From: Pseudopelobacter sp964542535
GTDB taxonomy: Bacteria; Desulfobacterota; Desulfuromonadia; Geobacterales; Pseudopelobacteraceae
Length of the DNA stretch: 64,000 nucleotides
Reading direction: 5' to 3'
Assembly: GCA_964542535.1 (NCBI GenBank)
Contig: CAZIUE010000014.1
Span: 1 to 64,000, forward strand
Below are positions 1 to 9,257 of the stretch, piece by piece (the stretch's first letter is position 1; each line of letters begins with the position of its first letter). A model generated the notes under the pieces. That model saw only the letters and a program-made list of their open reading frames with translations. It made no database searches and was not told the DNA's origin. A program made the position numbers and the translations under genes.

Positions 1-19
1 TGTCGATGATCTTATCCAT
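1..19 (-). CDS. 5' end of a gene leaving the left edge
   Basis: An ATG on the minus strand at 19-17 is preceded at a normal distance by AGGAAA (a Shine-Dalgarno-like stretch at about 26-31) and opens with M-D-K-I-I-D before the window ends. Only six codons are visible, so no function can be given. It lies downstream of, and in the same direction as, rplM-rpsI, but a terminator at 304-341 separates them. Confidence 0.4.
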
Positions 20-382
20 GTAGTTTCCTGTCTCCCCAATGAAAATAGTGGTGCTAAAAAATTTAGGGGCGCGAATGCCCTTGATTTTGCAATAAAAAAC
101 CGAACACATCGGTAACGACCCGCTTGCGTCCGGGAAGCAGCCATGCACGCAAAACAAAAACCGTTATCACTGAAGCGCATTATGACTTAGCTGTTTTCAA
201 TTTTATTGTCAATAAAAAAAATGTCCCACGAGGCAACCGGCCGGCCCCGACGACAACCGTTCGCGCATCCCCGATCACCACACGCCGGCACAGGCTTTCA
301 GTACAGAAAAAAGGGGAAGCCTCCTCCATGGAAGCTTCCCCTCGTGCAATACAGATACCGGTCGCGTGACCGATCTCCCGGC
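20..382. other. Intergenic stretch downstream of rpsI
   Basis: 363 bases without a convincing gene. It contains the rpsI terminator near its right end and the ribosome binding site of the gene leaving the left edge. The rest is AT-richer than its surroundings and probably holds the promoter of that left-edge gene; no clear -35/-10 pair was recognised. Confidence 0.5.
304..341 (-). terminator. Rho-independent terminator of rplM-rpsI
   Basis: A perfect 8-bp stem (GGGGAAGC at 313-320 with GCTTCCCC at 334-341) and a 13-nt loop, followed on the minus strand by a run of six T (plus-strand A run 307-312). Position just after the rpsI stop fits. Confidence 0.85.
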
Positions 383-775
383 TTAACGCTTGGAGAACTG
401 GAAGCGGGCGCGGGCAGCCTTGCGGCCGTACTTCTTGCGCTCCTTGACGCGGGAATCGCGGGTGATGAAGCCGGCCTTTTTCAGCGTGGTGCGCAGCTCG
501 GAATCAACCTCCAGAAGCGCCTTGGTGATACCGTGCCTGATGGCACCGGCCTGCCCCGAGTCCCCCCCGCCCTGTACCGTGACAAAGACGTCGAACTTGC
601 CCACGTTCTCGGTCAGTTCCAGAGACTGGCGAACCACCATCTTGGAGGTTTCGCGACCGAAGTAATCGTCCAGGGATTTCTTGTTGACGGTTATCATGCC
701 GTTGCCCGGCTTCAGCCAAACCCTGGCTACCGAGCTCTTGCGCTTGCCTGTTCCGTAAAAGCATTCTGCTGCCAT
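383..775 (-). CDS. rpsI: 30S ribosomal protein S9
   Basis: The 130-residue protein matches S9 throughout: an N-terminal YGTGKRKSSVARVWL block, a central GGGDSGQAGAIRHGI block, and the hallmark basic tail ending KKYGRKAARARFQFSKR that reaches towards P-site tRNA in the small subunit. Length is normal for S9. It follows rplM after 21 bases on the same strand, the near-universal L13-S9 operon, and is closed by the hairpin at 304-341. Start is the first ATG of the conserved frame. Nothing unusual. Confidence 0.98.
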   Translation of the reverse strand: MAAECFYGTGKRKSSVARVWLKPGNGMITVNKKSLDDYFGRETSKMVVRQSLELTENVGKFDVFVTVQGGGDSGQAGAIRHGITKALLEVDSELRTTLKKAGFITRDSRVKERKKYGRKAARARFQFSKR

Positions 776-796
776 ATCGTGCTTCTCCTCAGAGTA

Positions 797-1225
797 TTAA
801 AGTGCCAGAACTTTCGGTTGCTGTGCATCGTGGGGATGGCTGGCGCCCGCATAGATCTTAAGCTTCTTGAGCATGTGGCGGGAAAGCTTGTTTTTGGGGA
901 GCATCCCCTTGACGGCTTTCCTGATCAGCTCCTCGGGCTTCTTCTCCAGAAGCTTGCCGGCGGAGATTTCCTTCAGACCGCCGGGGAAGCCGGAGTGACT
1001 GTAGTAGGACTTGTCAGCCAGCTTGCGGCCGGTGAGCGCGATTTTCTCGGCGTTCACCACGATGACGAAATCACCCGTATCCACACTGGGGGTATAGATT
1101 GCCTTGTTCTTGCCGCGAAGGATATTCGCAATCTGGGTGGCAAGCCTTCCCAGCACCAGATCCTGGGCATCCACAAGGTACCAATCACGCTTGACATTTT
1201 CCAGCTTAGCAACTTCAGTTTTCAT
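797..1225 (-). CDS. rplM: 50S ribosomal protein L13
   Basis: 142 residues, the usual L13 length. It begins MKTEVAKLENVKRDWYLVDA and carries the conserved GRLATQIANILRGKNK, GDFVIVVNAEK and GMLPKNKLSRHMLKKLKIYAG blocks. L13 is an early-assembly protein of the large subunit. The reading frame stays open 14 codons further upstream, but the ATG at 1225 is preceded by GAGGA at proper spacing and matches the family start, so it was chosen. First gene of the rplM-rpsI operon. Confidence 0.98.
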   Translation of the reverse strand: MKTEVAKLENVKRDWYLVDAQDLVLGRLATQIANILRGKNKAIYTPSVDTGDFVIVVNAEKIALTGRKLADKSYYSHSGFPGGLKEISAGKLLEKKPEELIRKAVKGMLPKNKLSRHMLKKLKIYAGASHPHDAQQPKVLAL

Positions 1226-1286
1226 AGGAATCCTCACTGAACACGTCCAGGCACGGGACCGGAACATGGATTTTTCGAAGAGACGT

Positions 1287-1315
1287 AACTTACAAAATGA
1301 CTATCTTCATGTCAA
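1287..1315 (-). promoter_or_regulatory. Sigma-70 promoter candidate for rplM-rpsI
   Basis: On the minus strand a perfect TTGACA (plus 1310-1315) is followed after 17 bases by TAAGTT (plus 1287-1292), about 60 bases before the rplM start. The -35 is perfect, the -10 is weak. Confidence 0.5.
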
Positions 1316-1354
1316 GAAAAAAGATTTTTTGCCCGCCGGGGCAGGCCAACCTTG

Positions 1355-1383
1355 TTGTCAAGCCCGCGGTATTCGTGCTACAA
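1355..1383 (+). promoter_or_regulatory. Promoter candidate for gatCAB
   Basis: TTGTCA at 1355-1360 and CTACAA at 1378-1383 with a 17-base spacer and an upstream TG, divergent from the rplM promoter and 80 bases before gatC. Modest match only. Confidence 0.35.
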
Positions 1384-1462
1384 GAGCGCTGCCGCGACAC
1401 GAACAGCCGCATGGCTCAGGAACTCACTTTTCTTAATTCATCATCTCACCGGAGTTGTCCCT

Positions 1463-1747
1463 ATGATTACCATCCCTGACGTGGAACACGTCGCCCGTCT
1501 GGCACGACTGGAACTCACCACCGAAGAGAAGAACCTCTTTGCCGGCCAGATGGACGCCATTCTCGGGTATGCCGAAAAACTGAACCAGCTGAATACCGAC
1601 GCCATCCAGCCAACTTCCCACGCCGTTCCCATGGAAAACGCCTTCAGGGAAGACCGCGTGCAGCCGTCCATCGGCACGGGAAAAGCCTTGGCCAATGCCC
1701 CGGATCCGGTGCTCGGCTTCTACCGCGTCCCCAGGGTCATAGAATAA
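1463..1747 (+). CDS. gatC: Asp-tRNA(Asn)/Glu-tRNA(Gln) amidotransferase subunit C
   Basis: 94 residues starting MITIPDVEHVARLARLELT, the canonical GatC opening, with the conserved MDAILGYAEKLNQL and PMENAFREDRV segments and a C-terminal GFYRVPRVIE. GatC is the small subunit that clamps GatA to GatB. Longer frames are open upstream, but GGAG lies eight bases before the ATG at 1463 and family length supports this start. First gene of gatCAB. The complex lets organisms lacking GlnRS and/or AsnRS amidate mischarged tRNA. Confidence 0.96.
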   Translation: MITIPDVEHVARLARLELTTEEKNLFAGQMDAILGYAEKLNQLNTDAIQPTSHAVPMENAFREDRVQPSIGTGKALANAPDPVLGFYRVPRVIE

Positions 1748-1787
1748 AACCTTATATTTACAAATTGTTGTACACTGGAGCCCGTGA

Positions 1788-3241
<1,454 letters not shown>

Positions 3242-3245
<4 letters not shown>

Positions 3246-3271
3246 GGGCAATCACACGGGGTTGCCCCTAC
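3242..3271. repeat. 10-bp perfect inverted repeat between gatA and gatB
   Basis: GTAGGGGCAA at 3242-3251 and its exact reverse complement at 3262-3271 with a 10-base loop. There is no T tract, so it does not look like a terminator inside the gatCAB operon. It resembles the short GC-rich intergenic palindromes common in Geobacter-type genomes. Confidence 0.7.
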
Positions 3272-3301
3272 GTATACGCAATGATATCGGAGACATAATC
3301 C

Positions 3302-4741
3302 ATGAAATTCCAAGCTGTCATCGGTCTCGAAGTCCACGTCCAGCTCAAGACCGACTCCAAGATATTCTGCGGATGTTCCACTTCCTTCGGCTCCGCCCCC
3401 AACTCCCAGACCTGCCCGGTCTGCCTGGGCCTGCCCGGCGCGTTACCGGTGCTGAACAGGAAGGTGGTGGAGTTCGCCATCAAGGCCGGACTTGCCACCA
3501 ACTGTTCCATCACCCGCCGCAGCATCTTCGCCCGCAAGAATTACTTCTATCCGGACCTGCCCAAGGGGTACCAGATCAGCCAGTTCGAAGATCCCATCTG
3601 TCAGCGGGGCTGGCTGGACATCGAAGTCAACGGCGAGACCAAGCGCATCGGCATCACCCGCATCCACATGGAAGAGGATGCCGGCAAACTGGTGCACGGC
3701 GACGTGCCCGAACTGGGCGACGGCTCGGGGGTGGACCTGAACCGGGCCTGCACGCCGCTTCTGGAGGTGGTCTCCGAACCGGATCTGCGTTCCTCCGACG
3801 AGGCGGTCAGTTATCTCAAGCAACTGCACCAGATCGTGACCTGGCTCGGCATCTGCGACGGCAACATGGAGGAGGGAAGCTTCCGCTGCGACGCCAACGT
3901 CTCGGTCATGAGGCAGGGAGCCGACACCTTCGGCACCCGGGCCGAGATCAAGAACGTCAACTCCTTCCGGTTCGTCAAGCAGGCTATCGACTACGAGATC
4001 CAGCGCCAGATCGACCTGATCGAGGACGGCGGCACGGTGGTCCAGGAAACGCGCCTGTTCGACCCCACCAGCGGCCAGACCCGCTCCATGCGCAGCAAGG
4101 AGGAGGCCCACGACTACCGCTACTTTCCCGATCCGGACCTGGTACCGCTGGTGATCGATGCCGACTGGGTCCAGCGGACGCGCCGCGAGCTGCCCGAACT
4201 GCCCGAGCACAAGCGGCAGCGTTTCATCACCGAGTTCGGCATCCCCGTCTATGATGCCGAAGTGCTCACCGCCAGCCGCCCCCTGGCCGAATACTACGAG
4301 GAATGCGTTGCCTGCCACCAGGACGGCAAGGCGGTTTCCAACTGGGTCATGGGCGAAGTCACCCGCGGCCTGAACGACAGCGGCCTCGCCATCGAGAACT
4401 GCCCGGTCACCCCCCGCCTGCTGGCTGACCTGCTCAAACTGATCGACACGGGCACCATCTCCGGCAAGATCGCCAAGACGGTCTTCGACGAAATGTGGAA
4501 GAGCGGCAAGAAACCAGCCCAGATCGTCGAGGAACAGGGGCTGGTACAGGTCTCCGACAACGGCGCCATCCTGGCCATCATCGATGAGATCATGGCCCAG
4601 AACCAGGAGCAGGTGCTGGAGTACCGCAGCGGCAAGGACAAGCTGTTCGGGTTCTTTGTCGGTCAGGTCATGAAGGCCAGCAAGGGCAAGGCCAACCCCT
4701 CCCTGGTCAACCAGCTGCTGCTGGAGAGACTGAAGGGATAG
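3302..4741 (+). CDS. gatB: Asp-tRNA(Asn)/Glu-tRNA(Gln) amidotransferase subunit B
   Basis: 479 residues, full GatB length. Seen: the opening KFQAVIGLEVHVQLKTDSK, a zinc-site type pair of cysteine clusters (FCGCSTSFG and TCPVCLGLPG), the KNYFYPDLPKGYQISQ block, the HMEEDAGK block of the kinase-like cradle domain, and a C-terminal YqeY-like helical tail (from about residue 330). GatB phosphorylates the misacylated Glu/Asp and transfers ammonia. Third gene of gatCAB; the following cheY begins only 12 bases on, so read-through is likely. Confidence 0.97.
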   Translation: MKFQAVIGLEVHVQLKTDSKIFCGCSTSFGSAPNSQTCPVCLGLPGALPVLNRKVVEFAIKAGLATNCSITRRSIFARKNYFYPDLPKGYQISQFEDPICQRGWLDIEVNGETKRIGITRIHMEEDAGKLVHGDVPELGDGSGVDLNRACTPLLEVVSEPDLRSSDEAVSYLKQLHQIVTWLGICDGNMEEGSFRCDANVSVMRQGADTFGTRAEIKNVNSFRFVKQAIDYEIQRQIDLIEDGGTVVQETRLFDPTSGQTRSMRSKEEAHDYRYFPDPDLVPLVIDADWVQRTRRELPELPEHKRQRFITEFGIPVYDAEVLTASRPLAEYYEECVACHQDGKAVSNWVMGEVTRGLNDSGLAIENCPVTPRLLADLLKLIDTGTISGKIAKTVFDEMWKSGKKPAQIVEEQGLVQVSDNGAILAIIDEIMAQNQEQVLEYRSGKDKLFGFFVGQVMKASKGKANPSLVNQLLLERLKG

Positions 4742-4753
4742 GAGGAACCGGCC

Positions 4754-5116
4754 ATGGCCCGCACCGTCATGATCGTCGATGATGCCCTGTTCATGCGCAG
4801 AATCATCCGCGCCGTCCTGGAAGAAAACGGCTATCAGGTGGTGGCCGAGGCGGCCAGCGGCATCGAGACCATGCGCCGCCTGCACGACCAGACTCCGGAC
4901 ATCATCATCCTCGACATCATCCTGCCGGACGCCAACGGCCTCGATCTGCTCGCATCGATTCGCGACGCATGTCCCGCCTCCCGGGTGGCGATCTGCTCGT
5001 CCATCGGTCAGGAACCGGTCATCCGCAAGGCAATGGAGCTGGGGGCAAAGGCCTTTATCCAGAAACCGGTCACCCCGGAAAAGGTGCTCGCCGCGGTACT
5101 CCGGCTGGAGACGTAA
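4754..5116 (+). CDS. CheY-like single-domain response regulator
   Basis: 120 residues, one receiver domain. The acidic pocket D9/D10, phospho-acceptor D54 (ILDIILPD), the hydroxyl position in CSS (about 82-83) and conserved K104 (FIQKP) are all present. No output domain, so it should act like CheY, passing phosphate from the kinase to a motor or another protein. It lies between gatB and cheA with almost no spacing and is the obvious partner of the CheA that follows. Start preceded by GGAGGAA. Confidence 0.93.
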   Translation: MARTVMIVDDALFMRRIIRAVLEENGYQVVAEAASGIETMRRLHDQTPDIIILDIILPDANGLDLLASIRDACPASRVAICSSIGQEPVIRKAMELGAKAFIQKPVTPEKVLAAVLRLET

Positions 5117-5120
5117 CGCC

Positions 5121-6704
5121 ATGGACATGTCCCCGTACCGGGATCTGTTCATCTCCGAAGCCCGCCGGCACCTGGAGTCATTCAACAACCTGCTCGTCCG
5201 GCTGGAGGAGACCCCCGACCCGAGCTGCACCGACGAGCTCTTCCGCCATGCCCACTCCCTGAAAGGAATGGCGGCCACCATGGGGTTCGACGACATCGCC
5301 GCACTGGCCCATCGGATGGAAGACCTGCTGGCCGGGCTGCGGAATGGCCGCCACGCCGGCACCCCGCTCCTGACCGACCTGCTGCTGGAAGGGAGCGACC
5401 TGCTGGCCGCCATGGTTGGTGCCGTCGAAAGGGGGGACGGCGCGGCGCGGCCCGACGCCCGCCCCCTGCTGGAGCGTCTGGCCGGCTTCTCCTCCACCGC
5501 GACGCCACCGCCTTCTCCTCCTGAACCGCCCTCCTCCTCCGGACATCAATTCCGCCACTCCGACTCCTTCAGCACCATCCGGATCAGGACCGACACCCTG
5601 GATCGTCTGGTGGCTGTCACCGGTGAACTGATCACCACCCGCCACCGCCTGGCGGAAAGTCCCGACGCCCTTGCCCGGAGCGACGGGGAGATGCGCCGGC
5701 TCAGCCAGCAATTGCGCGAACTGCGCGACCTGGTGTTCCAGGCGCGCATGCTTCCCTTTTCAGTGGTGGCGGAACGTTTTCCCCGGCTGGTGCGCGACCT
5801 GGCACGGGAACGGCACAAGGAGGCGCACCTGGAGATCAGCGGGGCGGAGATCGAACTGGACCGGGGCATCCTGGAAGCCGTCGCCGAACCGCTGGTGCAC
5901 CTCCTGCGCAACGCCGTGGATCACGGCCTGGAGCCCCCGGCAGAGCGGTCTGGGGCGGGCAAACAGGGCCGCGGCCTGATCTCCCTCAGGATCGCCCGGG
6001 ACAGGGACCGGCTCAGCATCACGGTCGGCGATGACGGCCGGGGCATGGACCCGGCCCGGCTGTTGGCCAGGGCCCGGGAACTGGGCATGATCACCCCGGA
6101 GCAGGCGACGGCCCTGACCCCTGACGAAATCCTGATGCTGATCTGCGCCCCGGGATTCTCCACCGCCGAAACGCTCACGGACCTCTCCGGCCGCGGCGTG
6201 GGCATGGACGCGGTCAGGAACGTCGTCCGCGGCCTGGGAGGCAGCATCTCCATCCGGTCGGCCCTTGGCCAGGGGAGCTGGTTCCGGTTGGACGTGCCTC
6301 TGACCGTCTCCATCATTCAGGCCCTGCTGGTACGGTGCGGCCCCCTGACCCTTGCCCTGCCGGTCAGCGCCGTGGAGCAGTCCCTGGAACTGCTCCGTCA
6401 CGAAATCGAGGAGCGGGACGGCCGCCGCTTCTGCCCGGCAAGAGCAGGCCGGGGCCCGCTGGTGGATCTCCACCGTTTCACAGGGCATCCTCCGCCGGTC
6501 GTGCCGGCCCCCTACACGCCGGTGGTCGTCTGCACCATCAACGGAAGGCCGACCGGCCTGGCGGTGGACGGCATCTGCGGGCAGCGGGAGATCTTCGTCA
6601 GACCGCTGGGCAGGCCCCTGTCGCAGTTGAAGCATATCAGCGGTGGTGCGACCCTGGGGGATGGCAGCGTCGTCTTCATCGTCGATGTGAACACCCTCGC
6701 CTGA
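5121..6704 (+). CDS. cheA: Chemotaxis histidine kinase CheA, P2 domain absent
   Basis: 527 residues. Domains in order: HPt (1-105, phospho-histidine H45 in FRHAHSLKGM), a proline-rich linker (about 115-135), dimerisation P3 (about 148-205), HATPase (N box with LLRNAVDHGLEPP, G1 DDGRGMDP, G2 GRGVGMDAV) and a C-terminal CheW-like P5 (about 390-525). The proline linker joins HPt directly to P3, so the CheY-binding P2 domain is missing. The open frame extends far upstream through cheY in another frame; the ATG at 5121, four bases after the cheY stop, is the sensible start. Works with CheW/MCP proteins such as those at 32-34 kb or elsewhere. Confidence 0.93.
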   Translation: MDMSPYRDLFISEARRHLESFNNLLVRLEETPDPSCTDELFRHAHSLKGMAATMGFDDIAALAHRMEDLLAGLRNGRHAGTPLLTDLLLEGSDLLAAMVGAVERGDGAARPDARPLLERLAGFSSTATPPPSPPEPPSSSGHQFRHSDSFSTIRIRTDTLDRLVAVTGELITTRHRLAESPDALARSDGEMRRLSQQLRELRDLVFQARMLPFSVVAERFPRLVRDLARERHKEAHLEISGAEIELDRGILEAVAEPLVHLLRNAVDHGLEPPAERSGAGKQGRGLISLRIARDRDRLSITVGDDGRGMDPARLLARARELGMITPEQATALTPDEILMLICAPGFSTAETLTDLSGRGVGMDAVRNVVRGLGGSISIRSALGQGSWFRLDVPLTVSIIQALLVRCGPLTLALPVSAVEQSLELLRHEIEERDGRRFCPARAGRGPLVDLHRFTGHPPPVVPAPYTPVVVCTINGRPTGLAVDGICGQREIFVRPLGRPLSQLKHISGGATLGDGSVVFIVDVNTLA

Positions 6705-6811
6705 ACGCTTCCCGTCCCATCAAAGCGGTTGCGATGGCGCCCCGCTTGTGGCACAGTATTCGACCACTGCCCGGCGCCTCCGGCGCCGCACCCCGGAGGA
6801 GATATCCAGCC

Positions 6812-7540
6812 ATGAAACGACTGTCATCCGTTCTACCCCACCTGCTCGCGCTGGTGGTGCTACTCACCGCCCCGTGCCCGGCCCGGGCCGCCGAACGCAC
6901 GGCCACCCTGAACGAGGTGGTCAGCGCCCTGGAGAAGAGCTATGCCACGCTCCAGGACGTCCGGGCCGACTTCAGTCAGAGGACCAGCGTGGCCGGCATG
7001 AAGCGGGAGCAGCGGGGCAGCGGCGAGCTGCTGCTGAAACGCCCCGGCTCGTCCACGGCCATGTTCCGCTTCAACTACGCCAAGCCAAAGCAGCAGATCG
7101 TCTCCAACGGCAGGCAGGTCTGGTTCTACCTTCCCGACAACAACCAGGTGATGGTGTCGTCCATGGAAGCCATGTTCAAGGGGGGCAACGCCATCGCACT
7201 CTCCTATCTGACCGGCATGGGGCACGTCTCCCGCGACTTTTCCATCAGCTTCGCCCGGGAACGACGGGACCGTGACGGCACCTACCATCTGGAGCTGATC
7301 CCCAAGAACCCCTCGCCGGTCCTGACACGGCTGTCGCTGGGCGTTTCGGGAGAGGCGGTGTCCCGGTATCTCAGACAGGGAAGTGTCAGGGACATCTTCC
7401 CCATCGTTTCATCCATCGTGGTGGACGCAGGGGGCAACCAGACCCGTATCGACTACAGCCGTGCCAGGGTCAACCAGGGCATCGGCACTGCCACGTTCAC
7501 CTTCCGGATTCCCCGGGGAGTGGATGTCATACAGCATTAG
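6812..7540 (+). CDS. lolA: Outer-membrane lipoprotein carrier protein LolA
   Basis: 242 residues with a signal peptide (KR, hydrophobic core LLALVVLLTA, cleavage near ARAAE at about 26). The mature part shows the LolA pattern: QDVRADFSQRT near the start, GSGELLLKRPG, FRFNY and later strands of the half-barrel. LolA ferries lipoproteins across the periplasm. Start ATG 6812 has GGAGGA 13 bases upstream; longer frames have no signal peptide in place. It lies in the cheY-cheA-lolA-yajQ run, about 107 bases after cheA, which need not imply a functional link. Confidence 0.88.
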   Translation: MKRLSSVLPHLLALVVLLTAPCPARAAERTATLNEVVSALEKSYATLQDVRADFSQRTSVAGMKREQRGSGELLLKRPGSSTAMFRFNYAKPKQQIVSNGRQVWFYLPDNNQVMVSSMEAMFKGGNAIALSYLTGMGHVSRDFSISFARERRDRDGTYHLELIPKNPSPVLTRLSLGVSGEAVSRYLRQGSVRDIFPIVSSIVVDAGGNQTRIDYSRARVNQGIGTATFTFRIPRGVDVIQH

Positions 7541-7608
7541 CATCCGTCCGGCACGCGCCTTCCGCCCACCGGCCGGAACATACATTTTCATTGCGGAGGA
7601 TTACAACC

Positions 7609-8094
7609 ATGCCGTCATTCGACATCGTTTCAAAAGTGGAGATGCAGGAGGTTGACAACGCCGTCAACCAGGCCATCAAGGAGATCAGCCAGCGTTACGA
7701 TTTCAAGGGTTCAAAAAGCGAGATCACCCAGGAGAAAGACGCCGTACGCGTGCTGGCCGACGACGACTTCAAGCTCAAGGCGGTCATCGACGTGCTGCAA
7801 TCCAAGTTCCTCAAGCGCAACATCTCCATCAAGTCCCTGCAGTACGGCAAGGTGGAGCCAGCCTCGGGCGGCATGGTGCGCCAGATGATAACGGTCCAGC
7901 AGGGGATCTCCAAAGAGAAGGGGAAGGAACTCATCGCAGCCATCAAGGAGTCCAAGCTCAAGGTGCAGGCCCAGATCCAGGACGACCAGGTGCGGGTCAC
8001 CGGCAAGAACCGCGACGACCTGCAGAGCGCCATTCAGCTGCTCAAAGGGAAGGATCTGGATATCGAGATGCAGTTCGTCAATTTCCGGGAGTGA
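7609..8094 (+). CDS. yajQ: YajQ-family nucleotide-binding protein
   Basis: 161 residues, the standard YajQ length, beginning MPSFDIVSKVEMQEVDNAVNQ and carrying YDFKGSKSEI, LKRNISIKSLQYGK and the C-terminal KGKDLDIEMQFVNFR. Members bind nucleotides, in some species cyclic di-GMP, and have two RNA-binding-like folds. GCGGAGGA lies eight bases before the ATG. A strong terminator follows at 8120, closing the transcription unit. Confidence 0.95.
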   Translation: MPSFDIVSKVEMQEVDNAVNQAIKEISQRYDFKGSKSEITQEKDAVRVLADDDFKLKAVIDVLQSKFLKRNISIKSLQYGKVEPASGGMVRQMITVQQGISKEKGKELIAAIKESKLKVQAQIQDDQVRVTGKNRDDLQSAIQLLKGKDLDIEMQFVNFRE

Positions 8095-8119
8095 GGTCAC
8101 TCCCGGAAGCTGTCAGAGT

Positions 8120-8150
8120 AAGGGCCGCCCATGGAGTGGGCGGCCTTTTC
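8120..8150 (+). terminator. Rho-independent terminator after yajQ
   Basis: A perfect 9-bp stem GGCCGCCCA (8123-8131) with TGGGCGGCC (8137-8145), 5-nt loop, then TTTTC. Confidence 0.88.
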
Positions 8151-8372
8151 GTTACCTCCCTGTCCCACGGGATGCATCCCACGGATCACGGCAGGGGGCC
8201 AGCGCGAACACAACGGGCTTTTTATTTGCGCCTTCCCCGCTGTTATGCTACACACGTTCAACCTTGCCATCAGCCGGCGGAAAGAGGGACACGGCAACAT
8301 GCTCAGCGCCCGAAAAAAGCGGAAACCACCGAGATGCCGACAGGAACCTTTTTCCACGAGAGGAGATTTGAT

Positions 8373-9086
8373 ATGAAAAGGGCCTTACTATCACTACTGT
8401 TTCTTGTGCTGCTGTGTGTGCCGGCCGTGGCTGCCGAAAAGCCGCGCCTTGGCGTGGTCCGCTTCAGCAATACCACTGCCGCCTCCTGGTGGCACGGAAC
8501 AACGGGAAGCGACCTCCAGGACATGCTCATCAACGAACTGGCCTCCACCAAGGCGTTCAGCGTCCTGGAACGCAGGGAGCTGGACAAGGTCATCGGTGAA
8601 CTGAACCTGAGCCAGTCCAGGCTGGTCGATCCCAGGACCAGGAAAAAGCTGGGCAGGCTCAAGGGAGCCGACTACCTGGTGGCGGCAACCGTCTCTTCCT
8701 TTGAACACAGCACCGAAGGGACCGACGGCGGCATCAGCTTCATGGGCTTCAGCGTGGGCGGCAAAAAGGAGAATGCCTACATCGCCGTTGATCTCAAGCT
8801 GATCGATGTGGAAACCGGCGAGATAACCGAGTCGCGCACCATTGAGGCGACCTCCTCGGCCGGCGGCATGAGCGTCAGCGGCGGAGTAGCGGGGCTGTCG
8901 GGCAACCTGGGGCGGGAATCCAAGACTCCCGTGGGCAAGGCTATTCGCGCCTGTATCGTCAACATAACCGACTATCTGGAGTGCAGCCTGACGGCGCCGG
9001 CCGGAGACTCCTGCCACAGCCAGTACGCAGAAAAGGAGAGGCGGCGGCGGGACAAGACCAGGCAGTCCATCGAACTTGACGAATAG
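8373..9086 (+). CDS. CsgG-family secreted protein
   Basis: 237 residues with a signal peptide (MKRALLSLLFLVLLCVPAVAA). The mature part has the CsgG/FlgT-type pattern: KPRLGVVRFSN, DLQDMLINELASTKAFSVLERRELDKVIGELNLSQS, GADYLVAATVSSF and KLIDVETGEI. There is no lipobox cysteine, so this is a soluble periplasmic or outer-membrane-associated relative rather than the CsgG curli pore itself. No curli genes are nearby. Stands alone between a terminator and rimO; AGGAG precedes the ATG. Family assignment good, role unknown. Confidence 0.8.
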   Translation: MKRALLSLLFLVLLCVPAVAAEKPRLGVVRFSNTTAASWWHGTTGSDLQDMLINELASTKAFSVLERRELDKVIGELNLSQSRLVDPRTRKKLGRLKGADYLVAATVSSFEHSTEGTDGGISFMGFSVGGKKENAYIAVDLKLIDVETGEITESRTIEATSSAGGMSVSGGVAGLSGNLGRESKTPVGKAIRACIVNITDYLECSLTAPAGDSCHSQYAEKERRRRDKTRQSIELDE

Positions 9087-9257
9087 GTCGGCATCGGCAC
9101 ACCGTCCAGGACAAAACGCAGCGTGAAAACGCCGTAGAGTCAATGACCCCAGCGACTTCCGGCGTTTTCGCGCATATCAGCCACGAGCAACGGAATGCCG
9201 GCCGGGCAGACACGCCCGGACAAAGGCACGTCAAAATCGCAGAAGTACGAGGTACAT

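Noticed and set aside
206..1240. Long plus-strand open frame over the rplM-rpsI region
   Set aside because: It is antisense to two certain ribosomal protein genes and has no family features; a by-product of high GC.
3443..5497. 684-codon minus-strand open frame under gatB, cheY and cheA
   Set aside because: Antisense to three well-supported genes, no ribosome site, no recognisable motif.
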